This document shows, piece by piece, positions 45,347 to 57,648 of a stretch of DNA of 64,000 nt. The translations under genes were made by a program, and so were the position numbers. The stretch comes from Diaporthe sp. PMI_573 (lineage: Eukaryota > Ascomycota > Sordariomycetes > Diaporthales > Diaporthaceae), in contig JAJTUP010000009.1 in NCBI GenBank assembly GCA_021399435.1, forward strand, positions 1 to 64,000. Direction: 5' to 3'. A model generated the notes under the pieces. The model had not been told where the DNA came from and did no database searches. It saw only the letters and a list, made by a program, of their open reading frames with translations. The stretch's first letter is position 1. Every line of letters begins with the position of its first letter.

Positions 45347-46666
45347 TTAGAAGAATACAGTGTCCGACTCGTCGACAATATGGACTTTGATGCTACCATT
45401 CCGAGGATCCGAAGAGAACGTCAGGCCCTCTTCGGCTTTCTCCAGAGGAAACACATGAGTGACAAGCTTTTTCATGTCAATGATACCACCGCTCATACAT
45501 GAAATGCCCGCTGGCCAAGTATCCGTGTACCTGTTGATGAATCTCAGATCGATCTGCCGTGGAGTTAATCAGTCAGTATTCAGCCAATTGGACATGGGTA
45601 TCATTCGCAGTTCAATAAAAACAGCGTCAAGCCTCCGGATTTCCTTTGCACGTACCTCAGCCAAAGACAGGTGCATGAACGGCAGATTGTTCATGATGTT
45701 CTTGCCAACACCGACCACCACGACGCGACCGCCCCTCCTCACAGTGAAAGCAGCCGTACAGACACTTGACTCTACGCCGGTGCACTCGACCACGCACGGT
45801 GGCGCGAAGTACTCGTCTCCTTCCTCGCCTTCGCCGCCTCGAGCACCAAAAAGCTTTCTAATACCCCTCGCGTTTCCACGGGCATCCAGAGACGGGTCGA
45901 TCCTGTAAGTGAGGCAAGACGGCACGAGTTCCTTGGCGAAAGCGAGGCGCTTCGGCTCGATGTCAGTCACGACGAGCGGGTGAGCCCCTGAGGCCCTGGC
46001 AGCGAGGAGAGCAGTGAGTCCAATGGGCCCTGCGCCACAAATGACAGCACCGCGACCGAGAGTCAGCTCAGCTACGCGAAGACCCGAGAGAACGACGCTC
46101 AGGGGCTCAAGCAGTGCGCCATCTTGGAAGCTCATGTTATCCGGTAGCCTGTGAGCGCGTTAGCCTGCTCCTACCGAATAGATGTGGGCGGTGCTCGAGG
46201 CTTACTTGTGCAGCCACCTGGCAGGGTGCACCTTATACCGCTGCAAGCTCCCATCGTACGGATACACACCCGCGAACGCAACGTCCTCGCACAGGTTATA
46301 CTTGCCCATCCGACACAGAAAGCATTTCTCGCACGGCACGCCGGGCTCGACAGCGACTCTGTCCCCGGCCTTGAGATCTGTCACGCCATCTCCGCACCTG
46401 ACGACCACGCCGGCGGCCTCGTGTCCAAGGATGCAGTCGCCCTCGAACACCAGCGAGCCGATCGCGCCGGTCTTCCAGAAGTGCACGTCTGAGCCGCAGA
46501 TTCCTGTCGCCTTGATGTGCAGCAGCACCTCGCCGGGTCCCGGGGCGTACACGGGAGCCTCGCGGGTCTTGAGGTTGTGGTCTGCGGTCGCTGAGAGGGA
46601 GGGGTTGGGCAGCGGCGCCTGGATTACTTGGCGGGCGCCTGATGTCGAGTTGTCGTGCGATGCCAT
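45347..46666 (-). CDS. Polyol dehydrogenase, L-arabinitol 4-dehydrogenase-like (exons 46666-46206, 46148-45656, 45553-45347)
   Basis: Three exons with introns of 57 and 102 bp give 386 aa of the zinc MDR sorbitol/xylitol/L-arabinitol dehydrogenase group. Seen: catalytic zinc Cys57 (TGICGSDVHFW), His82-Glu83 (GHEAAG) and a later Glu (LLEPLSV); structural zinc Cys112, Cys115, Cys118 and Cys126; nucleotide motif CGAGPIG at 191-197; and Asp in VVTDIEPKR, which favours NAD over NADP. In fungi L-arabinitol 4-dehydrogenase oxidises L-arabinitol to L-xylulose in L-arabinose use. Sorbitol or xylitol dehydrogenase cannot be excluded. The context with an MFS sugar transporter 2.1 kb away, divergently transcribed, suits sugar catabolism. 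It is likely cytosolic. Confidence 0.88.
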
Positions 46667-48789
46667 TGTGTGTGGCTTGTGAGGCGTGTTGAAGACTACA
46701 AGGTTCACGGGATCTGCAAGCAAGGTTGTCTTGGGAGGCAGCGTAGCTATACGTGGAAGGTCATGCTCCGTCTTTTGGAATTGACAACTTTGTGGGATAG
46801 TGCAGCGGGTTGACTGCAAGCCGAGTCGCTTCGAGGACACTTCCAATCCAAAGTGCCGATGGGCTCCGCAATTGAAAACACCGTACCCCTCTTGTTCCGA
46901 CGCTGGACAAGATGGGCCGTCGAAGGCGGACGAAATACCCGCTGTGTGGAGCTGTTGGTCGACTGTTGCCCATACAATCACTGAGTGGTGCAGCGTGACA
47001 CCAAGAGCCCGTCGGCTCATGGACTGGCCACTCCACTATTGTACCGATAACGGTGCGATGGGGTCCGGATGAGTCTCTCCTCGGCGTCTAGATATTTGTC
47101 AAGCGGCTTCTCGTTGGTGTAAGTCGCGGCGGGATTCCCCCTTTCGGAAACCCGCAGACCCGCCAGCGTGGGTTCTCCCCGGACTGGTCCCTGCCTTTAT
47201 GCACCCCAGACGCCGGGGCAAATGGCCTGAGCGGGACACAGCCGACCGATGCTGTGGCTGCCGCTTTGTGCCCTCTCTACGCTATGTGGCTGAGACATAT
47301 CTAAACATCTTCTAGAACAAAACAGCTAGAAAGGGTTCTTACTGCGTTACCGATGCCAGGAGTACGATACTCTTCTGCGTCTTTCCAAAATTGAAACCAC
47401 AAGCGTAGCCCACCACATGATCCACACATCCATGGGACTCACTACGTTCCAACTGCCGGTACTCAACTACTACTGATTCACTGGTAATCAAGATGTTTTT
47501 GTTACACCAAATAAAACCTGGACGTCCGATTGGGTGCTGATCTTCTACCGAGGGTCCTATCCTGACCCTGGATAATTATGTACCAGTATATTCGACTCTT
47601 CATCCGAGCAACGCCAGCTGACTGTAGCACCAGTTGGCTTTTCTGGATCTCAGTCTTAGCCAGACACGGGGTTTCCAACCAGCTTGGACCGACCTTTAAC
47701 AGATTCACAAAGGGGCAAAATGCTAATCCATACAGTCCACCACGGGCTGCACAAGGAACATGACGGAATCGAGGTGAGCCGGTGTTCTCGGCGTGCCAAT
47801 TGGGCTTGATGATCGATACGACGTACGCAAGGGCACATATTTGACCATACCGCTGTATGAGACTGTTCTATGAAAGGTAAGCGTTTCGTGTGGGAGCACT
47901 GGCAGCGTAGCTACAAACTCTCGTTCCTCGACGCTTACAGACACTTGGCAGTTAGAGCTGGTAACTATCTCTGTTCTCCTGTGATTAACCTTATTAACAC
48001 CTAAGGAAACATTTGACTCGTAAATGTGCGATAAAACAACAAGATGGGATGCTTAGCTGTCTTGTACAATATACCTCGGCTGTCCAGAAGAAATAACTCC
48101 AGTGGATGAGTAGCACTACATGCATTCATTTTATACGTGTGCCTTGCTCTGATTGCGCTTGATACCCACAAAAGTGACAAGAGCTCTTAATATCGATAAG
48201 AAGGTTCAATGGTACCGAATTAAGAAACACGCACACGATCTGAGATGGCCACAGTCGCACGGCGCAGTGAGCCGCGACCATTTTGCGCACGTCCATTGAG
48301 GAACGCACCATCGACATCTGGAGTCGCATCGCGAAAAGCTCAAGAGCCTGACTCCCCACGACCCGATTCGTCAAGCATGACCGAAAGCTTGACAAGCTTT
48401 CACAGTCCCATTCTAAGATCCCAGGCGCTGGTTTCAATCAACGGAGCTTAACTTTGTTCCCCTCCAAATTCGTCGATGCGTGACATCGGTCACTGCCGGC
48501 AGCTGGGAATACTACGTGGTCTGCACGACTCAATGGCAGGATAGAGAGGCACAGTGACACATGCACTCGATTCACACCGCTCGTAGCTGAGGGCAGAATG
48601 AATGCGGCGATGAGAGAGAGAGATCTAGAACTTACTTGTCATTTTAGATCTGTGCGGCAAAGGCTCCACGGGTGGTCCCATTTACAATGGAGATATCACC
48701 TCCCAATTATTAAGTGTTTGCTTCTCCATGAGCCACATGTGTCTTTCGTTCAAGGTTGAGCAGGTCTCTCCATCCCCACATAGCCCATA
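46667..48789. promoter_or_regulatory. Divergent intergenic region, dehydrogenase/transporter
   Basis: 2.1 kb without a recognisable gene. Open frames here are short and unlike any family. Besides the CreA-like cluster it holds the transporter promoter. Confidence 0.4.
47175..47218. promoter_or_regulatory. Cluster of CreA-type (SYGGRG) sites
   Basis: CTCCCC at 47,175-47,180, CCCCAG at 47,204-47,209 and CCGGGG at 47,213-47,218 match the CreA consensus on one or other strand. They lie about 510-550 bp upstream of the dehydrogenase start, between it and the divergent transporter. This suggests glucose repression but is unproven. Confidence 0.4.
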
Positions 48790-50924
48790 ATGTCCAAGGA
48801 AGTAAGCAGCATCACGTCCTACGGCTCGCCCACTCCCACGGGGGAGAGGACGATCGAGGGCCAGCTCATCGAGCCCAACCGCCCATCCCTTGACAAAATC
48901 CGGGCATTCACCAAGGCCGAGGCCCGCGCAGCCAACATAGCCGAACATGAGCAGACGTTCATCCACGCCCTGTCAACCAATAAGAAAGCCGTGTTCTGGT
49001 CGCTCGTGATCTCCATGGCCATCGTCATGGAGGGCTACGACACAGCGCTGATGCCCCAATTCTACGGCTACCCGTCTTTCCAGAAGCGTTACGGCGAGTT
49101 CTTCCCGGAAATCGGTGAGTGGAGCCTCACGGGGGCGTGGCAGGCCGGCCTGAGTAACGCCCAGGCCGTGGGTGTGATACTCGGGGGCTTCATCAACGGC
49201 TGGGCGAGCTCGATGTTTGGCTACAAGAAGATGATGTTGGTCGCCCTGTTCTGGATCAACTCTACCATCTTCGTCGTCTTCTTCGCCCCGACGATAAACG
49301 TCCTTCTCATCGGCCAGTTCCTCTGCGGGCTGGGCTGGGGCGTCTTTGCGACTACTGGGCCCGCATACGCGTCCGAAGTCTGCCCCCTTGCGCTGCGTGG
49401 ATATCTTACCGTTTACAATAACCTATGCTGGGCCAGTAAGTCGCACCAGCCGTATTTGTCATTGAGTTGCTCTACTCCCAGACTGATTCAATTGCTAACC
49501 TCGCATATGTCAGTGGGTCAACTAATCGCAAACGGCGTCCTGAAGGCCCTCGTCAATAACTCGTCGCAATGGAGCTACCGGATCCCCTTCGCTGTGCAGT
49601 GGGCGTGGCCGCTACCGCTGTTCATCCTCGTGGCCTTCTCTCCAGAGAGTCCATGGTGGCTGGCGAAAAAGGAGCGGTACGGAGACGCCGCCATCAGTTT
49701 GCATCGGCTGTCCAACCGCACCGAAAGCGACGTTCAGAACAGTCTGGCTCAGATAGTATATACCATCAGGCTTGAAAAGGCAAGGATCGCCCGGAGCAAG
49801 GAAAAAGCCGCTGCTGCACGCCCCGTCTCTGCACGGAAGAACACAGCATCACAGAAACACAATCCGAAATCCTGGCTCGCACGGTTTACACGGCATCGTG
49901 TTTGTTAGCCCCTTTCTTCACTCGTCCTTTCCTTTCGTCCATGATATATACATCTCATCTGTGACTGTCTTGTGCAATGCTGAGACGCATCAAGCTAACA
50001 GATTACCCCCTCTACAGGAATTGCAATCCGGCTCCACCTACCGGGACTGCTTCCGCGGGCTCGACCGGCGCCGGACCGAAATCTGCTGCGTCGCCTTCGC
50101 AGGACAGATGCTCTCGGGCGCGCAGTTCGCATACGGGCCGTCGTACTTCTACCTGCAGGCAGGTATGTCTGTCGACAATGCGTACAAATTGGCGGTCGTC
50201 AGCCCCGCGCTGGCCTTCATCGGCACGGTTTCCTCGTGGGTATTGCTCACCTACTTTGGCCGCCGCACCATATATTTGTCCGGAATCGCAGGCACGACCG
50301 CATTACTCTGTCTGATTGGTGTCATATCTGTGGTTACAAACAGTACAGCAGGACTCTGGGTGCAGGCTGCACTGTGTCTTGTGTGGCAGCTGGTCTACAG
50401 CTTGACTCTGGGACCCATCACCTATTCCATCATCGCGGAGACGAGTGCTATGCACCTGCGTGCCAAGACTGTCGTACTGGCAAGGAACACGTACAACGTT
50501 GTGACGGTGGCATCATTGGTCATTGAGCCGTGAGTATTTTTCGTTGACGTTTTCGTCTTCCTGAATTTCAGTTGACCTCATTTTACAAAACCTACACGGG
50601 ACATAGCTGATCATCAGTGTTCCATTTTCAGATACTTAATAAATCCTACAGAGCTGGACCTGAAAGGCAAGACAGCCTTCTTCTGGGCCGCCACAGCTGC
50701 ATTGACCACGGTCTGGGCGTACTTCCGGCTGCCGGAGGTCAAGGTAAGCATCTTATTCTATGTCAAGTAGGCTCCACGAGAACAATCTGCTAACTGAATA
50801 TTTACAGGACCGAACATACGAAGAATTGGATGTGCTCTTCGCGAGGAAGCTTTCGGCTCGCAAATTCAAGTCTGCGGAGGTGCACGTCTACGAAGATTCA
50901 GAGTACCAGATATTCCTCGACTGA
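48790..50924 (+). CDS. MFS sugar transporter, alpha-glucoside type (join 48790..49435, 49514..49779, 50018..50529, 50632..50743, 50808..50924)
   Basis: Five exons give 550 aa with about 12 membrane segments, acting at the plasma membrane as a proton symporter in this family. Marks of the maltose/alpha-glucoside branch are MEGYDTALMPQFYGYPSF, a cytosolic PESPWWL motif, and YLINPTELDLKGKTAFFW near the end. Four introns restore conserved sequence exactly: 78 bp, 238 bp, 102 bp and 64 bp. The second begins GC, not GT (GAAAAG|GCAAGG), and ends CTACAG. No GT donor nearby keeps the frame. The substrate is probably an alpha-linked disaccharide, by family only. Confidence 0.88.
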
Positions 50925-52199
50925 AACAGGACACGGTCTCGTGCTTCTGTCGATATACTCACAATGAACGTTCCTGTTGAAAGGCTGCTCGGAGGAACCT
51001 TTCTGGTTGTGCATGTAATAAATTACAACTTAGTTCTCCGATAACGTTTCTGTGATATCTCACTTACACTTCAATCTTAATACCGGTACTTGAAGGTCAA
51101 TAATCCCGCAAACAAATACTTCTTCGAGATACTCTTCCACGGGAACTATCAAGGTACCTTCCAGGGTGGTTGAATTCGAAGAAGACTGTACCAAGTTTAC
51201 CAAAACGCGGATCACGATTTACCCAGGGTCCAGTTCCTACCATTTCCCGCATTCTCGAGTGATACGTGACAAGCGAAGACCCCAAGGTTTGCCATGTTGA
51301 TTCACCTGTACCATTCGAAGGTTCAGTAGAGGCTGTTTTATCTACCCTAGGTACTAATTACTGACGAGTACACGTGTGCTGAGCCTCCAGTTCAGCAAAC
51401 CACAATTTTGAGTTTAAGATATAGGCTCTGTCCGATCATCCCCTGACACAGGAGTACCCATTCAAGTTCTTGGCCCGCCTCATCCCAGGTTCCCCTGAAC
51501 CCGAGAACTTTGCACGAGGATGCGTGTCATACTGAGCTTGTTGTTATACGATACCGAGTCTGCATTGGATAACCATATTTCTGCTGAGGTTGGGAAAGCA
51601 GTCTCATCAGCTTTTGAAACTACCGAGCTCGTGACATTGGATGTGCGCGCGCCTTAGTGCTGATGCCGACCTCATGGGCGACGCTGGTCTGTGGCGATTC
51701 TGCAGCTACCTGAAACTTGTGCAGATTAATTATGTTCCCAATCTGCAGCACGGGAGCGAATAACATGCTGGTGTCGACAAGATCCATAGCTGGCCTGATG
51801 GAAATCTCACTGTGCAGTCGTGCAGCGTTCAGGGGAACTTTTGTCTTTGCACATGACTTCACTCGACACGTATCGAAAGCTGCCCCCATTGAACATATTG
51901 AACCATCTTCAGAATAATCTTACGGGTGACGAAACTCATAGGACACCCTTTCATGGCACACCAGATATGATTTCACTTCACGAGCTACCCTTCTAACTTT
52001 CGGATATTCTTGTATGAGAACCCCTTCTCAAGGAGACTTTAATACGACTTGAAAAGAAGCAAAGAATCCGTGATTTGAATTGCTATGTCATTTCTGCAAG
52101 TGCTTGTACCTAGTACTGGTATCTTGGGGTGTCACTCTTGCGTAGTACATGCTCCCGTGCTCTGCATCTCCATACGCTGGACTACCAGAAGCCACTCCC
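50925..52199. other. Gene-free interval
   Basis: No gene is recognised. The sequence is moderately AT-rich with short open frames only. Confidence 0.5.
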
Positions 52200-52699
52200 T
52201 TAGGGAAGGTCACACCGAATGACCTCGACGGGCTGTGGGTACTCCAAGTAGAGGGCATGGACCTTTTTGCCATAGTGGTCAGGCAGCTGGAAGAACTTCT
52301 TGACCTCGAGTGGGTTCCAGGGGTAGTAAGAGTATGTTGGGAGACAGCGGATTTCGACATCCTCCCATTCCGAGTAGTACTTGATGTACTTGACTTCGAA
52401 GTGCTTCTTCCAGGAATCCTCGCCCTCGTCTAATACGTGAGAGCGTCAGCATGCTGCACATCGGTTGAGACGGTCCATAACAGAGGTATGAAGAAGGCAA
52501 AGACCGTGGTGGAAGACTTACTGAACCAGTGTTCGTCGCCGTCGGGCCAGACCTTCTCGGTGTAGCTCTTGCCGTAGCCATCGAAGAACTCAACGGTGAT
52601 ATGAGATTTGGGATGTAGTTGCTTCTCAGGGGTCGGAGAAGCCTGGGCCTGACCCAAGAAAAGGGCTGAAAGCGCCACGAGAAAGTTTGAAGGCTGCAT
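52200..52699 (-). CDS. Small secreted protein, unrecognised (exons 52699-52522, 52429-52200)
   Basis: Removing a 92-bp intron (GTAAGT donor, ATGCTGAC branch, GTATTAG acceptor) gives 135 aa. A signal peptide (SNFLVALSALFLGQAQA) should be cut near residue 20. The mature part is rich in Trp, Tyr and charged residues (VEFFDGYGKSYTEKVWPDGDEHWF, then KYIKYYSEWEDVEIRC) with just two Cys, near the end (RCLPTY and IRCDLP), which could form one disulfide. No domain is recognised. Size, secretion signal and isolation from other genes are those of effector candidates, but that role is inference. The weak downstream frame continuing past the stop to 52,088 is noise. Confidence 0.75.
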
Positions 52700-55135
52700 A
52701 GTGACTGCTGGCTGTGTAATGAGATTGCCGGTAACGAAGCGCAGAAAGAGCGTCGAAGAATACAGAGGAAGGTGGAATGCTGGGCTTTTAGAAGGGCGGA
52801 ACCGGATATTTACAGGAACTCAGGTCCGCACGGTCGTGCCTCAACAGTCGTGGGCTCGAATCCAAGCTCTCGTTCTCATGTCATACGAGAGCTGTTGTTG
52901 TCATGCTGTTCCTGTCAAGCTTGTGCGGTCCGTCTGCCGCTAGCTCGTGCCCTCGACCGTGGCAGCCAACGGACAGTAACAAGCACTGCTTAGTGTGATG
53001 ATCCCAAAGCGAGCCCACACACACTACCTAGGTTCTCTGGTAGCTTGGCTATGTGAGCCTGACCATTTTCAGTCCTACATGTTTACATGCTGCCTAGGCG
53101 CCTGCCCAGTTGGGTTAAAGGTTCTAGCAATCGAGCTCGTTGACAGCTTCTGTTTCCTACGTATCGACTGTACCTGGTCTGGGTACGCCACGCCAGCTAG
53201 TGCGTTTCCGTAGACGTTTTCTTCGATCATATACTTGAATGGCCATTCATACTTCAGCTTGAGCGGTCCAGCTCTCGAAATCAGAAACACCGGACTCGCG
53301 GCATCAACAGTCAAGAACGCAGGCTTGATCAATCTCATCCCGCATCCCATTATTCTGCCAGCAACAACTTGAAGTCATTTCTACTTTCACGAGCCATGTC
53401 CATTGTCCTTACGCTTTCCGGCTAAGCCAACCATTGAGATGTCATCATCACTAGCATTCATGGCTCGGTCTTGACATCACTATGGCATTATATTCACGCT
53501 ACACGCGACCTGTCAAACTTGCCCGAAAGCACTAATTCATGGTCCATCCGAGAGCTACACTTCACTAAATCACCCTAAATAATAATTTTACAATCCGATT
53601 GATCGAAGACGTAGGTAAAGTCTGAGACCCCGTGGAGACGGCCTGCAATTCAGGCAGGTTTGTGATTGCTCTGACAAACAGAATTAGCATGCGTGGCGAA
53701 GCGAGCTTTTGATAGGGAGCTGGCCTGGCGTCGGAGGGTAAGCGCTGAGGTATTGAGTCTGTGGGTTCAGGCAGCCATGCACTTCCAAAGCTCAAATTAC
53801 CACAGGATCTGGGAGGGAAGAATAGAAATCTTTCACATGCAAAACCAACGGCAAACCATCGGTCTGGGCTACGCTATGCGGTGAGCTGTTTTCGCCCTTG
53901 TGAGCTTGGTTGATATCAACGTCCTGCCTTAGAAGGCGACGGCCGTGAGGAGGGAAGGGGAACCTGAAAGAGCCGAGAGTAAACCGACAGTATCCCTTTG
54001 GTTCTCGTATTCTTGGAGTCTCGGTGGTGGGCGGCACACTGCCAAGAAGACCAGAGATTCGGCTGTGTCCTGCCCACGCCCACAACGATAAGGCTCAAAG
54101 CTCATTTAGCCACTTCATCGAGTACAGCGTTTTTCGTCATGGTGATACGAACTTGACAGGTGCGCGCAACTGACGTACCAGGATATGGGTGAAACCCGAG
54201 CGACTTTGCAGCATGCTACAGCGGAAATCATAAGTAGTAGCTACGCCGTAGTCTGTGACCCAGATGTGCCTTTGTGGACAAATGCACATGCCGCCGCGAC
54301 ATGATCAGGCCTTGACGCACGCCAAGAACTCAACACAGATCTCGTGCCTCTCCGTGATTGCCTCGTCCAGACCATGGACCATGTCGAACCTAAAACAAGC
54401 GCGGAGATAGGCGCAAACGGTGCTATAGAACTCCCATGCCACCCAAGGTATGTACGAACCGACTGATGTTTCTTTGTTGCCGGTAGAAAGAGCGTAGAAT
54501 GTCACTCCATAGCCGTGAAATTTTCCGTTGTGTTTGGAAGTGTGCTCTGCCAGCTTCACGGCCGAAGAATGAGGGTCATTCTGTCCTGAATCACTTATTG
54601 CCCGACTCCTTGACTATCTGTTTTGATGGTACCCGCGGCAATCGCAATCCTTGGCTTGATGTCGGGGTCTTTCGCTTTGCCACCGATTCACGAGTTGCCA
54701 CGGGGAGGTCTTTGGGTATGATTGGAAGTGGACAGAAGGGGATTGAGGGATAACCGTCTCCCAGATCAGGAGTCATAGCTCCACGGGCAGCTCAGCTCAG
54801 CGACTGGAACCCGTCATGGTGGGTGCGTGAGTTTTGGGAGTCGTACGAGGGGTGCGAGCACAGCTTCCGTGCCACAAGCAGATGATGTTGCAGCTCTGCC
54901 TTGAGATTGTTGCGACGATGGAGTGGAAAAGAAATGGAAGGCCAGTAGACAGGAGTCTGCGACTGTCAACGGGACGGCTACCTGCAGCTCTGTTGCTTAC
55001 GGATTTACAACAGGCTCATGCCTAAACCGCTTCAATCGCCATCGCTGTATTTGTGATTTGCTACTATATAAGCAATATCAGTAGAGGTAAGTAGTACCTA
55101 TATATATCCCGGCTACCATCCAGCAGACATGCCTT
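52700..55135. other. Gene-free interval
   Basis: Short frames on both strands, for example 53,075-53,350 minus and 54,305-54,559 minus, have no recognisable domain. A TATACT-like AT tract occurs only near 55,100. I see nothing that can be called. Confidence 0.45.
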
Positions 55136-55942
55136 CTACCTAAGGAAAGGATCAGAGCTCTCATTAATAGGGTGAAAGGTCCAATACCGTTTCGAGAAGA
55201 CCGGCGCCCACATTCTCTCCCAATAAAACCCGACCTCGGGGTTGATCGCGTTCGCTTCTTCAAACCTCTGCAGTGCTCGCTGGTACACCTCAACCGGCTG
55301 GCTCTGGACAGTCTCACGCCTCACGGCAAAGATCCCCCCATGCATTGCCCGGATGGCGGGCGGATGCTCCTCCTCGAGAACGAATTGCCAGAATTCGCCA
55401 GGGGTGTAGTTGGCCCTGACCAACGTCTTGAGCTGGTTCTCGGTGATCCAAGGCTTCTCCTCGGACGCGGTCCAGTTGATTACCTGCCAGTCGTCCTCGT
55501 CGCGGAACAGCTTCTGCTTGTTGAACGGCGTCACGTCGTCGACAGGAACCTGCATCGCCGCAGCGACCATCTCCTCCGTGTTGTTGACAACTGGGCCTGT
55601 CAGGTCGAAAGGGCTGGCCTGGGTGAAGATCATGACATCCTCCAGGCAGCTGTAGTGGTTGACAATGTGGGTCAGGTATGTCTGCCCCTCACGCCCAACG
55701 TTGGGCAGGTTCGTATAATTTCGAAAGAGGTCGTGAGATATAGTATCATTCTCTTGCGCAATACCACCCTTGGAGTAGAGGTAGGTGTTGCTGGCTAGTG
55801 GTGCCCAGGGCTCGAGCGACTCCTTGAACCGAGCCACCACGATGCCGAGCTCCTGCGGAGATGGGGCACCTGAAGCCAAGGCCATGACCAAGAATAGGAA
55901 ACTTGCATGCAACATGTGCAAAGCATTCGACGGACAGCGCAC
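55136..55942 (-). CDS. DUF3431-family protein, secretory
   Basis: A 268-aa single-exon protein. A hydrophobic N-terminus (MLHASFLFLVMALASGA, starting at Met10) is a signal peptide or anchor. The body matches DUF3431: IVVARFKESLEPWAPL at the start, the LPNVGREGQTYLTHIVNHY signature at about 78-96, DVMIFTQASPFD next, and HGGIFAVRRETV at about 200-212. Members look like glycosyltransferase-fold proteins of the secretory pathway but have no assigned reaction. Several N-glycosylation sequons (NYT, NDT, NWT, NNTE) agree with passage through the ER. Length is normal for the family. Confidence 0.85.
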   Translation of the reverse strand: MRCPSNALHMLHASFLFLVMALASGAPSPQELGIVVARFKESLEPWAPLASNTYLYSKGGIAQENDTISHDLFRNYTNLPNVGREGQTYLTHIVNHYSCLEDVMIFTQASPFDLTGPVVNNTEEMVAAAMQVPVDDVTPFNKQKLFRDEDDWQVINWTASEEKPWITENQLKTLVRANYTPGEFWQFVLEEEHPPAIRAMHGGIFAVRRETVQSQPVEVYQRALQRFEEANAINPEVGFYWERMWAPVFSKRYWTFHPINESSDPFLR

Positions 55943-57648
55943 TAGTTGAGCAAACGAAAGGAAGGCGCTTGAAACTGATGAACCGATAATTGACCATGGT
56001 TTGAAGCTTGCTTATGTAGATGTGTGGTCAGCGCTATCCCCCCCTTTTTTTAGACCCACGCAAACCCAAATCATCATCGATGTTGAAATAAGGTTTTCAT
56101 GCGGGTGGCACTGCAGTTCAGCGCCTCACAGATGCACCACCCTCGTAATTGCTCAGACATGCTGGGAGCGACCCTCATAATCAATGCATTTGGTCCTTGC
56201 GATTTGTGAAATGAATGGCTGCTACTTAGTCTTGAATATGATGGCTTCGGCAAAATATCTTTGTCTACGGGCAGTGTGCCGTCCGCTAATTCGCACAACA
56301 ACGATGGGATCCCAATGTTATCGCTTCCTTTTAAGTTTCTCGCTTACTCAGATGCTTTAATCGGAACCGTAAAGCGACCCCTGAGGGACGATGGAGTTGC
56401 GATCACTTGAAACACTGGACTGGGGTGCCATTGGTCATGGCTTCGCCCTCTATCGATTGCACACAAGGCAACTACTTTATTTGTTGGGTGTTTGCATTGT
56501 TGAACGTGGGCAGATGAGCGTGGATTCCGTGTCATTGAAGGAGGAAGTCTAGAAGGAAAGTGTCCCGAGGGGACCACTCTATATGTACACAAAGCGTGGG
56601 ATGTGTGCCGGTGCGGGTGCCCATGTGCATGTCAACCATTCCATTCAACATGCATGAGCGTAAAGAGTGAAAGGTTGTACAGATAGCCGTATGAGTTTGT
56701 CCAAGTATAGTTGCCCCTTGTCGCTCCAGTAACCTTGGAATACACAAGGTATTCAGAGAATCGTGCAATACAACAATCGGAACTGAATCGGCATTAGAAA
56801 TGTCTTGATGAATGTTCATCAATCTGGGCCGACGGCGGCACGGCTCACTTGAGCACAAAGGATGTCAGCCGCTCAGTCACGCGGCACATTCTATCAATGG
56901 CATCTCGTGACCCGTAGATCTCCTCTACACTCAAGTGGCTCTAGTGTGGCGTCTTGCCCGTGTTAGTCAACGTTTACTGTCAAAAGTCTCATTGGATTCT
57001 TCAGATAGCGCGAAGATGGTAGGAGGCCCTCTGCATAAAGCAAAGCACTCATGCAATTGGTTTATGAAACCGAGGATTCGCATGGTTAATACGAAATTGG
57101 TTCAGGAAGGGATATTGCAATTCTTGGGAGTCGAAAATGGATTCAGAGTGACAAGTTCAGTGGCTGACGAATTGATAGGAGTATCAAATCCAAACTATAC
57201 TCTCCGAAAGGATAACGATCAGACTGATCATCACGAACTAGGACTGAACGATACAGAAATTTGCGCATAGAAGAGTTGACGCAAAAGAATTACATGGAAT
57301 TAAACAGCTTGATGCAAAACAATACCGTATTTACCCAGAACTGAAGTAGTAACCGTTGAGTTCTCTAGGCACGGGAGCTCACTTGAAAGCCACATTCATC
57401 CTGCAGTAGCAGTGGCAAGTACGCGATTCTAAAAACAGTAACACTCTAGAACACTCCATTATTCTTCTAAACCCGACCGATTGGTGGGCGGAATCTCGCG
57501 GCCGGAAGCCTTTTGTTGTCAGAATGTTCTTCAAACTGTTCGATCCTGTAGACCACCGATCATCACCATCTTTTAGGCTTTTGAGAATCCTCCCATCTTT
57601 CCACACTTTTAGATCCAGACTCATCATATCATCCACTTCTCTCCAACA
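55943..57648. other. Intergenic with dispersed repeat copy
   Basis: It contains the second copy of the 20.5-kb repeat. An open frame at 56,935-57,270 (plus) has no recognisable domain. No gene is called. Confidence 0.45.
56495..56595. repeat. Dispersed repeat, copy 2 (partner 20,502-20,600)
   Basis: Same orientation as copy 1, sharing GCGTGGATT, TGAAGGAGGAAGTCTAGA and GGGGACCAC. The two copies are 36 kb apart. Confidence 0.65.

Noticed and set aside
52850..52880. GGGCTCGAATCC tract as a tRNA T-arm
   Set aside because: No cloverleaf or acceptor stem could be built around it.
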